DNA of 64,000 nucleotides from Anaeramoeba flamelloides (lineage: Eukaryota > Metamonada > Anaeramoebidae), in the NCBI GenBank assembly GCA_027625915.1, contig JANTQA010000026.1:1922001-1986000 (forward strand), read 5' to 3'. The translations under genes and the position numbers were made by a program. Below the pieces are notes generated by a model. The model had not been told where the DNA came from and ran no database searches. It worked only from the letters and a program-made list of their open reading frames with translations. Below, piece after piece: positions 1 to 10,745 of this stretch. Position 1 is the first letter of the stretch. The number at the start of each line of letters is the position of its first letter.

Positions 1-785
1 AAAAAAAAAAAACCATAGGGAGTTTAAAGATAGCAAGTGGAAAACTTGGAAATACCAGACAACGTGATAATAATCTGAAGTCACAATAATAATACTAATT
101 ATTACCACAACCCACAAAATCGTAAAAATAAACACACTGGTAAACATTATAAAAGGATTATATTATTCAAAAAAATATTTATTCTTTTCATTTACTTATT
201 TCTTTTTTACAATCTAAAATAACAAATGAAATTGTTAATTCTAATAAACATCAAACAATCCGAAAAAGAGCATAATTCCAATTTAGAAATGTATTATAGA
301 AGCGAGGGGGTATGGTTCACATTTAGTGAATTACAAGAAAAGAGAGTAAATTTCAATTCTACTTTATCACCATTTTAAAACAATTCTTACAATTGGCGAT
401 TTATTCTTATTTGAGAAGAACTACCCTAGATTGAACCAGAAATATCTCACAGAGTCTAAATTAATAAATGAAAAACTTTTGATAAAATAAAATTTCACTA
501 TATAACTCGTACAAATGATTTAACAAAACTTGAAATGAAAAAATATATCGAAATAAAAAAAATAGTGAATATTTTGATGGAAAAAGTTCGATTTTATTGT
601 CAAAAAAAAATCCCAATATTAATTTAGAAAAAAATTAATCCACAAATAATTTTAGAGTTCATAATTAAATATGGACCAATCTCTAACTGTTTATCCTATA
701 AAAAAATTTCAAGTGGATCAGTACTTTTTAATGATAATTCCCTATTTTGTATTATCTTGTTAAATAGTTAAAACAAAAAAACTTG
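1..785. other. A/T-rich sequence, nothing recognised
   Basis: No gene, repeat family or long open frame is recognised; the window opens in an A-run. Confidence 0.5.
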
Positions 786-799
786 ATTTTTTTATTATT

Positions 800-1100
800 G
801 AACAGATACATTGCTAATTCTGTTTATTTACTTTTAGTTTTTTAGTAATTTGAGAAAAAAAAAAGAGAAAATTTAAGAAAAGTTTTGTTTATTTATTAAA
901 TTAAAAAAAAAACAACCACCTTTTTCCTTTCTTGAATTTTCTGTTTATTTGGAAAATCAATAGAATATACAAATAAAATAGAAAAATACAAGAAAACCAC
1001 AGTTAGGTTTTTTTTTTTAATTTAAAAGAATTGAGTTAAATCTAGGTTTTTACTCCATTATTTAGAATTCTGGAAAAGAAATGTACTCCACGACAGTCTA
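800..1100. repeat. Hairpin array H1 (3' end of LINE L1)
   Basis: Palindromic modules with the family heads AGTTAGGTTTT (980) and TTTGGAAAATCAATAGA (949), ending at ACTCCACGAC (1085), where the LINE 3' end begins on the minus strand. Confidence 0.6.
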
Positions 1101-1308
1101 TACCATTCCCGAATTCCTAAATTTTTATTAGAAATTATAATAAAGACTCAAAAATAATGTTATTACCCACTAATAATAAAAAATATAATGGATCTTTTTT
1201 AATAATAATTTTAAAAATATTATTATGTATTAACATATTATATATATATATTAATTTTATTAATTCCGATATGATAAATTTACAATTATTTTCATTGGCT
1301 GGGTAGTC

Positions 1309-1392
1309 GTTAGGTTTTCCAGGATTCAAAATAATTGCGTAAAATCTTTGATTTTACTCTATTCTTTTAAATTCCGAAAAACCTAGTTACAG
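1309..1392. repeat. Hairpin array H1b (inside LINE L1)
   Basis: One type-A module: GTTAGGTTTTCCAGGATTCA on the left folds onto TAAATTCCGAAAAACCTAG on the right, with AAAATC/GATTTT at the loop. It interrupts the LINE between its HFLW codons and its SAYEN codons. Confidence 0.75.
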
Positions 1393-1560
1393 TCACAGAG
1401 AAAATTATCTAGATCTTCAATGATATCCAATTTTTTTGATTTTTTGCAGAATTTGCAAAAATTTTTTGATCTTTGTTCATAACATATGAATATCTTTTTT
1501 GATTATTTTTGAAATTTCTGAGTATTAAAATCGAAATTGAGCCTTTCTATTTAAATACCT

Positions 1561-1970
1561 TTAACTGTTAGGTTTTCCAGAATTTAATAGAATTTCACAA
1601 AATAATAGATTTACAATATTCTTTTGACTTCTGGAAAACCATATTTAGGTTTTTTTTTAATTTTAGAAATAAAAAGAAGATTTCATATTTTATTTTATTT
1701 CTTAAACCAAAAAAAAAAAAACATTATTAGGTTTTCTTGGGGGTTCTATTGCTTTGTAAAATCAATATATTTTCGTTTGTATATTTTTTGATTTTTCTAT
1801 TTATTTGTGAAGTGTTCTTGGTTTTTTTACTTTAGAAATAAACAGAAAATTTATTAAAATTTTCGGTTTATTTCTAAAGTAAAAAAAACCTAACGAAAAA
1901 TTTTAGATTTCCCAATAAAAGAGTTAACCTCAAAAAAACCTAAACATTTAACAAATAAAACATAAAACCC
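1561..1970. repeat. Hairpin array H1c (inside LINE L1)
   Basis: Three successive palindromes: type A (1567-1640, GTTAGGTTTTCCAGAATTTA to CTTCTGGAAAACC), type B (1645-1722, around AGAAATAAAAAGAAGA) and type C (1727-1970, GTTTTCTTGGGGGTTCTATT, centred near 1850 on AAACAGAAAATTTATTAAAA, returning through AAAAAAAACCTAACGAAAA). Confidence 0.75.
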
Positions 1971-2519
1971 TGTGTTACTATTAAAACTTGTATTTTTTTA
2001 AATCTTCTTACCCCAACACAATATCTAATTCATAAGTCTATGATATATCCACATCAAAAAGAATTTTAATAGTGACGTTCTATATGGTTTTAATCATAAT
2101 ATAAAATTAACAATTGAATTTGCTTAAATTTATTATTTTTTTAAAGTTTTTTTGGTTTTTTGATATAAAAAATTAGTCAAAAATAGCTCTAATTTTTAGT
2201 ACAAAACTTTTATTTTAATATTTCCTTTTTAAAATTGCTTAATAATATTGGAACTTTAAGAAACCAATATCAGATTTCTTTTGGGTTTATTGTTGGTTTC
2301 TTTGATCATTTAATGTCTAAACTTGTATGAAAAAAAAGAAACATGTCTTTTTATTTTGAAAACCAGGCTTTTACCAAGTCTGAACTAATTATTTGAACAT
2401 TATAACTTTTGAAATTTAGAATAATTTCAAAAAATAAAGTGTTGTTCATTAAAAAAAGTTTGTATAATTTTTTCATCTTCCGGTCCACCTTAAAAATTGG
2501 ATTTATCATTTTTTTTCCC

Positions 2520-2581
2520 AAAAGTTTTTTTTATTTTTTTTTTTTTATTTTTAATTAACAAGATATCAAGAAGCAATAAAA
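2520..2581 (+). promoter_or_regulatory. T-tract leader of MED21
   Basis: T-rich tracts followed by an A-rich leader of about 30 bases and AAAATGG. Similar T-runs lie directly upstream of GCN2 (54913-54924) and of ATG4 exon 1 (30193-30233), suggesting a T-tract promoter or leader feature. Inference only. Confidence 0.35.
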
Positions 2582-3238
2582 ATGGTTGACGACTTAACTA
2601 AAATTCAGGACACTGTTGATGAGCTAGTTGAAAAAATGTACACAGCAATTGGTGTGATCCAACGTGATGCAATTCACCTTAAAACAAACAATTCTAATGA
2701 AAAGGAATTAAACAATTCGATCCAAATAGAGAACAATAACAATAACAGCAACCTACAAACACAATTAGAAGAGGAACAAGTTTTTACAAAAGAAGATATT
2801 AAGGAGCATGCAATAGGAATTGTTAAGACATCAAAAAAAATAGATAAGCTGCTCGATCGGATTTCGGATCTTACGACAATTGGAGAAGAAGAGCAACTTA
2901 AAAAACTTGAAGAATTCGAAAAACAAAATGAATTAGTAACCAAACAATTGAAAGAAAAAGCTCAAACAGCAGGTTTGTTAATTTAATATTTCGAAAATAT
3001 TCAGTCTTTTTCCCGTTTGTTGTTATTAATTATCGATAGTCTGCCAATCTTAACTTTTTTCTTTTTTCTTTTCTCTTTTTTCTTTCTCTTTTGCATGTTT
3101 TCTTTTACTTTTTTTTATTTTTTTTATAATCAAAATACAGAATTTTGGCTAAAAAGGATTAAAGTTGCACTTAATGAAGTGGTAACAGAAACACACCAGG
3201 TAAAAGAATTAGAACAAAAGCTGAGGAGCAACCATTAA
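2582..3238 (+). CDS. MED21: Mediator complex subunit 21 (MED21/Srb7) homologue, two exons
   Basis: Probable MED21, a small helical subunit of the Mediator middle module that bridges RNA polymerase II and activators in the nucleus. Exon 1 (2582-2972) begins MVDDLTKIQDTVDELVEKMY and continues TAIGVIQRDA, matching the family start (LTQLQDAVNxLADQF, NAIGVLQ). A low-complexity Asn stretch follows, then a coiled coil from about residue 65. Exon 2 (3141-3238) adds EFWLKRIKVALNEVVTETHQ. Splicing 2972 to 3141 keeps the frame and gives 162 residues, near the usual size of about 140-150. The start is the first ATG after a T-rich tract (2525-2552) and a short A-rich leader. The gene stands alone, about 7.5 kb before the next. 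Identity rests on the N-terminal signature and helical pattern; another small coiled-coil Mediator subunit is the main alternative. Confidence 0.78.
2973..3140 (+). other. Intron of MED21
   Basis: A 168-bp intron with donor GTTTGT and acceptor ATACAG, preceded by a long T-rich tract (3056-3125). It is phase 1: G at 2972 joins AA at 3141 to make a Glu codon. Reading on without splicing meets a stop at once (TAA near 2983). Confidence 0.85.
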
Positions 3239-4035
3239 TATTGATGAATAAAATAATCCATTAACCAATCAATCACTAAATAAATAAAAATTGAATTTTT
3301 ATTTGAATTCAAAAATAATTTTTGTTTATTGTTTTTCCAAAATAGTTCAAATTAAATGCTTTGTTTCGAATGACAATTTTGTTTCTGGGAATTCGGTAAT
3401 GTGCTTTTGTTATCTGAGGATCTAACACAGGTTGCAATATTTAGAATTTTAATACTGTTATTTTCCATTGAAACTAATGAAAAAAAAATATTTAGCCCAT
3501 TTTCCAAAATTGTGTTTCTCCAGAACGAGTTGAACAAACCCAAGGTCTTCGTAAATCAATTAAAAGTGAACTTTGTCCGTATAATCTTGCTATTCTTTAT
3601 TAAACTTTTGAGATCAAATTAACTGTTTTAAAAAAACGAATTTAACAGTACTCTACATTTTTTTATTACAAAAATTACACACAACATTCATTACAATTAG
3701 TACTAGTCGGTTGAATGTCAACTGCTGAAAGAAGTAAAAATTATCCAATCAAGGTAAAGGACTGTAAAAAAAAATTCAATTGTAAATCTTAATAATATAC
3801 AAAAGCTTCAATTTTGAAGAAAAAAACGATATTTTGCAAACCAACCATTTAAAAAACCATAAAGTATGATTATCGTATCAACAGCAACCAATTGAATATA
3901 CTTTATTTATAAATTAAAGAGATGTATCAAAAAATCAAAAATTTGGATGTTTTTTCAAAAATCTAAATTCATAAATTATTTTTGAGTCACATATGTTAAT
4001 TCGAATTATAAAAACCAATACCCCACAAAGATATC
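3239..4035. other. Downstream of MED21, nothing firm
   Basis: Overlapping short frames on both strands (3352-3622) have slightly better base composition than the surroundings but match no family I know. Confidence 0.4.
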
Positions 4036-4115
4036 AAAAAAGAAAGCTTAACCGTCTAGTCACTTAACCTGGGTTTACCCCCCCACCCAAGGAGTGACTT
4101 TTCATTACAAATGGT
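4036..4115. other. GC-rich island with imperfect inverted repeat
   Basis: An unusually GC-rich patch. AGTCACTTAACCTGGGT (4058) partly pairs with ACCCAAGGAGTGACT (4085) around a C7 run. No coding or RNA gene identity is evident. Confidence 0.4.
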
Positions 4116-4159
4116 ATTGTGGAAATGCACTTCCTTTGGTTGAATAGATTCAAATAACT

Positions 4160-4445
4160 AAATAAAAAAATTTCATTGGATCTCAATAACAAAATATTCA
4201 AAAAAAAAAAAAAAAAAATTCATAGGATCCCACTTCTTTTTTTTCTCTGAAAAATTCAAATAAAAACAAAAAATTCTCAAAGGATATCGTTTACAAAAAA
4301 TCAAATAAAAAAAAATTCATAGGATCTCAATGCCAAAAATTCAATTTAAAAAAAAAAGTTGAAAAAGAATTTCAATGCCAAAAATTCAATACACAAAAGA
4401 AAAAATATTTAATTTCAAAAAAATCCAAATTTCGAAAAAAAATTC
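4160..4445. repeat. Degenerate tandem repeat
   Basis: About five loose copies of a 50-70-bp unit containing AAAAATTCATAGGATCTCAA and TGCCAAAAATTCAAT, separated by A-runs. Confidence 0.6.
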
Positions 4446-7059
4446 ATCTTTTATTGTTTAATATTTCCAAATGTTTAAATTTCTTCAAATTTCTTCAAAT
4501 TGTGTTCTTTTAGTATAAAACCGATTTAATCTAATTTCATCTATTTTGTGGTAATGTTTGATAACCCTCTACATTTCGCAAAGTAAGGATTTTGCATTAT
4601 TCTTGTAAAAATCATAACTCTTTGAAAAATGAAAAAAATAAAAAAAAAATCTTTGTGATCTTTAAACAAGACAAAGAGAGACAATTTGGAATCTCCACAG
4701 TTGAATACAAAAAATCTAATAAACAACAATTTAAATTCTTTGTTGGGTGTTGCCCTATCACCCCCCTTTCTAAAAAAATTCACGTTTTTCATTGTTTATT
4801 TTTATAAATCTATCATACTACATTTTGTTGAGTTTGTGATTGGTATTAGGCACTCATAATAATTATTAGAAAAATAATTTTCCCATTTTAAAAAATCATC
4901 CTTCACCAATATGACTCTACCCTCAAGATTAATTTATTTTGAGAATAACAATTCTAAGAAGAAATTTAAAAATTCACCAGCTTTACCAATTTTATAGAAT
5001 TTAAAAGGAATTTCCAAAAGAGTTGGACATTTTTCTTTCCATTCCATCAAAAATACTCTCTATTAACCAATCTATACATAAAATGACATCATTAAATTAA
5101 GTTAAATATTAATACTGTTTGGATCGACACATATGATTATTATCTCAAAATATGTTCATTAAAATAGTATCCAAAAAATGAAAAATAAAAAAAATATCAC
5201 TTAATTGGTATCATTAATCTTTAACCAATTCAAATAAAAAAGGACAATATAATAAGGATACAAAAGATTATCTAAAAATAAAATATATTTATGTATTTTT
5301 CGGCTCTATTGGAAAATTTGCCAAGATTAAATAATTTAGGAAAAAAGTTATTTTCGTCAAAAATAAAAAAAATAATAAAATAATTTTTATCGTGAAAAAT
5401 ATGATATAAAATGGAGATAAGAAAATTTAATATTTTTTATTTTTGTAACTACATACTAAACAAAATACTGCAATATTATTAAGAATAACAAAATGATGAA
5501 AAATAATTTTGTAGGTTTAAAAAGTTTTATAAGGATTGAAATTGAGAAAGGAATTGTAAAAAAAAAAGCCCCATCTTTTTTAGGAAATACCCTCTAATAT
5601 TACTGCAGAGATATTAAACTTGACTAACATTGTTTTTTGTGGTATTTTTATTTTGAAAAACAATTATCTAGGAAACTATCTGATTTTTTCCCCGTCAAAA
5701 TATTCAAAATATACAGAGAACTTTTTTTTTGTTTATTCGTTGAAAATTAAGCTGATCATTTATTTATTTATTATTTCAAATAAAAAAAAAAAGTTTCTGA
5801 ATTTACAAATTACTGGTGAATAAAATAAAAGTATTTTCAAAATGATTGTTTAATTATTAAAAGTTAGAGAAATTAGATTTAATAGGCTGAAATTATAGTT
5901 ACTTACAACAGACTACTAATTCAGAATTTATTACAAAAATATGATAGATTTATTATTAGATAAATCATCGATTGATTAAATACCCCTCTAAATGATTGAA
6001 TAAATATCTAAAAATATAAATAATCCATAATTATCAGCCTGAAATTATTAAAAACAATAATTACTCATTAGAATAAAACAATCACAAATAAACATAAATA
6101 AAGGAACCAGTTAGATTTACAAACTATTTCATAATTTACAACATTCAAAGTCATTTGTAAAAACTAAATAATTCAAATTCCTAATTTAATATTTCGGCTT
6201 GCATTATAAGAAAATATCACAAATATTGGAAAATTCTTAAGTTATTGATAAATTATCCCGTTGAAAAATTTCTCTTTTAACATATGAATTCTGTTTTTGA
6301 ACAAATATCTTAAATCCACCCCTACTCCACTTTGGAATCTACTTAATACCAGCAATTCATTTACCACCCCATACTTTCCTTTTGATAACATGGTTTCATG
6401 GTTATGTGATCACCTATTACAAACTGTCGAAATTTATCATATTACTAAAATTTCTCTTTAGAGAAAACATTAATATTTGGTTTTTTCACTCCAAATCTTC
6501 AGAAAAATTAATAATTTAAAAAAAATACAGGTGTTTGGTTAATATTCGATTTCTAAACACTAAAAAACAAAAGGATAAAATATCCAAGAATAGTCAAAAC
6601 CAATTATTATATTCTACTTGGATTTTGGGAAACTTTGTTTTGAATTTTTGAATTTATTTTATAAATAACAGAATTAATATTTCAGTCTTTTAAATAAGAT
6701 TTTTTTAAATTAATTATTACAAACTATAAAATTATGTGATAAGATATAACCAAAGATATTTTTTTTTGCATTTAACAGAGAAAAAAAAATAAATTGTTAT
6801 ACCAATCGCATTTCAAATTAGATTTGAAACTGCATATAAGTTTATTGGTAAATAAATTCACCAAAAAATAGAATTAATAAGTAAAATCATCAACTATGTA
6901 ATTATTCTTCTTATTTTTTTTTGTGAAAAGATTATAATTATAAACTCTATTTCAAAATCAATGATCCTTTAAAAATCAAATTTTATAAATAAATTTTTTT
7001 ACAAATTGTAGCTATCTATTATAATAAAAAAATTACTATTTTATTACCCAATTTTCTTT
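4446..7059. other. Gene-free A/T-rich stretch
   Basis: Only short random frames (for example 4541-4807 and 5620-5823); nothing recognised. Confidence 0.5.
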
Positions 7060-7213
7060 ACTAGAACTATTTATTTTTCATTCAAAATAAAATAATAAAA
7101 AATAAATAAAAATTGTACCATTTATTATAAATTTTGTTTATTATTACATTGATTTATCTTTTTAGAGAAAAGAGTAATTTGCGAAAATTTATCAAATAAA
7201 AAAAAGAGAAGAA

Positions 7214-7214
<1 letters not shown>

Positions 7215-7245
<31 letters not shown>
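7215..7245. repeat. (TA)n microsatellite
   Basis: About thirteen TA units. Similar shorter runs occur near 25372-25390, 37707-37722, 46962-46987 and 61979-61996. Confidence 0.9.
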
Positions 7246-7287
7246 ATACTATTATTTTCATGACCAAATAGTTACTATCCACAGTCG

Positions 7288-7865
7288 TTAGTTTTTCCAG
7301 GATTTGGAAGAATTTAGTAAAATCAAGGATTTTACCAAATTATTACTAAACTTTGAAAATAAATTTAGCCTTAAATTATTTGAAAAATTAAAAAAAGTGC
7401 CTTTAAGTTATCTTGTGTTGTATATATATATGAAAAAACGATATATTTTGGTTAGGACCTTTGAGTTTTCTATTTATCTGGAAAAGTTAACGGAAATGTC
7501 CGTAGAGTTCCGTAGAGTACCTAGGTTTTCTTGAGGTTTTCTATTTTATTTGGAAAATCAATAAATTTTTGTTAGATTTTTTTGAGTTTTCTATTTATTA
7601 GTAAAACATCAAAAAAACCTAACACACTTAACAAATGTAAACAGATAACATCAAGAAAATCTAGAAACTCAACACCACTTGACGAAATTATCACATTCTA
7701 CAGATGGTGAGTAAAAACTCGATAGAAATATTATCGATTACATATAAAAATCCCACAATCTGTGATTAATATTTCGTATTCAACCGTCGTTAGTTTTTTT
7801 AATTTAAAAGAATTGAGTAAACTCTTTTATTTTGCTCAATTCTTTTGAATTAAAAAAAACCTAGA
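7288..7865. repeat. Hairpin array H2
   Basis: It begins CGTTAGTTTTTCCAGGATTT, has GTCCGTAGAGTTCCGTAGAG (7499) before a type-C module (7521-7640), CACTTGACG at 7675, and a separate type-A-like palindrome at 7787-7865 (CGTTAGTTTTTTTAATTTAA to AAAAAAAACCTAG). About 80 bp of other sequence separates the last two. Confidence 0.7.
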
Positions 7866-8899
7866 CACTACCTCTCAGAGTGGAGTACTATATATTCAGG
7901 ATTTATATATTTTTTTACTATTTTAAATATTATTTGTTTTCAGTTTATTTTTATTATTTTTTATTTATTACCTTAATTGTTCTAACCATAATAGTTTTTC
8001 AAATTTATTTTAATTTTTACCCCTTTTAATAAAATTAACTTATCAAAAAGATATAACACGATACCAAATATAATAATAAATAGAATATCAAAAATTAATA
8101 ATTACAACTCGGAAAAAGCAAGAATTATTTCAGATAATTCTAGGAAGATTGGAGATTTTTTTGAACAAGAAAATTATAACTGTATATATTTCCTGACTTA
8201 TAAAGAATTATAACTCGAGAGAAATAATTAAAAATTAGAATTTGGGGTTTTTTAGTTAAAATTTTGTACCTAACAAAACCCATTTTTTAGTAATCAAATT
8301 AGAAATTTATTTTGAAATTGTTTGGGAATCAAATTCTTCTTACTTAACCATCATTATATTTCATTTTTTATAATAAGAATTAAGTTCAAGGGTATAAATA
8401 TATTTGAATATCATCTAAAAAAAAATATTTGGTAAGATTTAAATAAAAATTATTATAATATTTACATAGTTTTCTTCGACAATTATGAAAAATATTTAAT
8501 TTAAAATGTTTTTAATTTTCACTAAAAAACAAAATTTTGGATATTAGAAATTTTCTTTAATTATATAACTTTTAAATAATTTCCATGGGCTAAAATATAG
8601 TCAATCACTGTTCAAAAAACAATCAAATAAGAATTGCAACCAAGTCATATTTTTTATTAAAATTAATAAATTTTTACAATTTATTATTTGTATTATTTTT
8701 ATTTCAAACAAGTAACATTCTACAATATTTTCAAAAACAGAAGATAGAATTCATAAATAACTACAGCCAATTTAAAAAATTATGTACATTTTTTGAAATT
8801 TTCACTGGTTTTCTATTTTAAAAATTGAGTTGTTTTAAAACTTTTTTAAAATTTTATAATTTGAAAAACCTCCACATAGAATTTCAATATAATGTATAT

Positions 8900-9485
8900 C
8901 AACATTACTAGAATTTAATCACCTATTTCAGAAAAATTTTGACCTTTTTAAAATAAAAAACTCACAAAAAGTTTTTATTCTTATGTTGTTATCCATAAAG
9001 AGTGCAGAAAAGTTTAAACCGTGTTTCAATATAAAAAAACATGTTTTTTTTTTGTTATATAGGAACCATACATGAAACCATCAAAGAAAACCTCAATACA
9101 CCCTAATTAAATATGATATTGGTTTTGTAAAGTTCTATTATTTAAAAATAAATTCGAAAAATAAAGGATCAAATTGCAAAATTTATCTCAAAAAATCGAC
9201 TAAATTTTTCGAGAAAATTTTTATCATCAAAAAAACAAAAAAATTCAAAAATTGATAATAATAAGAAAAAATTTCAACAAATTGCATTCTTAATTTAAAT
9301 TTGACTCCACACATCCAGGCCATTACTTTTAAAATTGATTTGAACTTAGGTATACTATATGTTAGTAGATTGGATGTTGCCATGGTACAAGAATAAAAAA
9401 AAAGTATGGATATTATTTTGAAACACGGATTATAGTCTTTTTGCAGGCATTGTTTTGATCACTGTAATAATTTCAAAAAAAAAAT
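8900..9485 (+). repeat. Duplicated segment, copy 1 (MITE-free)
   Basis: Similar to 11.35-12.1 kb over several hundred bases, with shared landmarks TTGATTTGAACTTAGGTATA (9329), TTTTGATCACT (9453) and the stretch around 9160-9240. It lacks the MITE present in the other copy. The duplication predates the MITE. Non-coding. Confidence 0.7.
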
Positions 9486-10745
9486 TTTTTACACTTTTTT
9501 TAAAACATTCTTTTCAGAAAATGATTTATTTTTAAATTCAAGACATTTTTTGATTTTGAGAAACATATCTCAATTATAATACACACCTAAGAGTGAAATT
9601 TATAACTTATAAGGGAATTTGGTGCTTATAACTAAATCTATCAAGTTTTGGAAAATGCAAAGTATTTTATTGGAATGAATGAATTTTTATTAATTCTTAC
9701 ATCATGTTTGAATGATTAGATCAAATTTTTCCTCAAATTTGTAATTTGAATTTTTAGAAACATATAAACCATCACCAATATCGAGATTTTCCTCTTTATA
9801 AAAATATACTAAAATAGTCTAACTTCTATATGATAAATATTATCCCTTAAGGGATTAACGTCTACCAAGGAGAGGCCTAGGAACAAAGTATGTTGTTATT
9901 GAGCCTAACTACATTATTGCTACATGGTTTAAATATCTCTAAAAAATCGATTAGTCAAGTAGTATTATTGGTTGATCTCATCAATTAAAAATGATCTATC
10001 TATTAGTAAAAACCCAACAATTTCAGAATAAAATCTACATTTCGCCATCAATTTAAAGGTTGAATTATCAATATTCAGACTACAAAGTCACAAAATATCT
10101 TTCTTAAATTTGTGTCGAAATAGAGATTAGAAGCTAAAAAATTCTTTTTTTTTTAAAAATTAAATAATTAAGGAATAAATTTTTTAGACAAATTATAATC
10201 TGAAACTATTGAAAATATATTGATGCTACAAGTACCTTTATCAAAAGAAAACTAAACTAATCATTCTTTGAGCTTTTATTTTGATGATTATTGAGTTAAT
10301 CTTTGAAATTAAAAAATTATAAAAATAGTTACTTTTGGAAGTTCTAAATCTAAATTATTAAATACCAGAATACTGTTATTTGGGTTTCAATTTTTCGATT
10401 TGGAAAAGGAATTAAAAAAAAAATCTTTCAAAATGAAACTTTTTTAATAGTGGTCAGTGGTAAAAAAATATAATAATTTATTGTTCAATACTATTTATAA
10501 TAGATTCATTAGAACTATTTGTGACAGGGTGAACTAATACCATTTACACCCAATTACAACATAATTTGATTATAGTGAAATCTATGGTGAAGCTTATCCC
10601 TTAAGTCGAAAAATAATTTTACACAAAAATTGTCAAAAAATGAACTTCTTAATAGCACAAAGTCTTGAAATAATAACTTTAGATCAAAGATAGTTTAGGT
10701 TTATCAACGAAAACCAATTTTGATCAATCATTTTTCGGATATTTC
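9486..10745. other. Upstream of tubulin, nothing recognised
   Basis: It contains a palindrome ATCCCTTAAGGGAT (about 9842-9855) and a slightly GC-richer patch (9860-9890). No gene seen. Confidence 0.5.

Larger units (their letters stand above)
785..2150 (-). mobile_element. LINE copy L1, split by three hairpin arrays
   Basis: Read on the minus strand, 1390-1552 matches the zinc-knuckle part of the LINE and 1105-1285 its C-terminus (FKIIIKKD, LLLVGNNIIFESLL against SNIIIKKD, LLALVGNKLIFES) and the start of the 3' UTR (TTTAGGAATTCGGG). About 1980-2130 resembles the region after the reverse transcriptase. Arrays lie at 1561-1970, 1309-1392 and about 800-1100. A tail-like CAATAATAAAAAAA (minus strand) ends near 787. 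Coding frames are broken throughout. Confidence 0.65.
7060..8110 (-). mobile_element. Possible LINE remnant around array H2
   Basis: On the minus strand, 7930-8040 resembles the LINE's zinc-knuckle region (the plus strand shows TTTATTTTTATT, ACCTTAATTGTTCTAACC, TTTTTACCCCTTTTAA in the same order as other minus-strand copies), and 7130-7290 resembles the C-terminal part including a (TA)n stretch like that in L1. The similarity is weak, so I rate this low. Confidence 0.35.

Noticed and set aside
1309-1392. TTAGG-containing repeats as telomeric DNA
   Set aside because: TTAGG occurs once per module edge, in both orientations and inside LINE copies, not as head-to-tail short tandem repeats.
3352-3622. 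Overlapping short frames after MED21 as genes
   Set aside because: Both are under 75 codons and match nothing; no choice between strands is possible.
9842-9855. ATCCCTTAAGGGAT as a MITE remnant or excision scar
   Set aside because: It resembles two back-to-back MITE ends around TTAA, but only five bases per side match and chance is likely.
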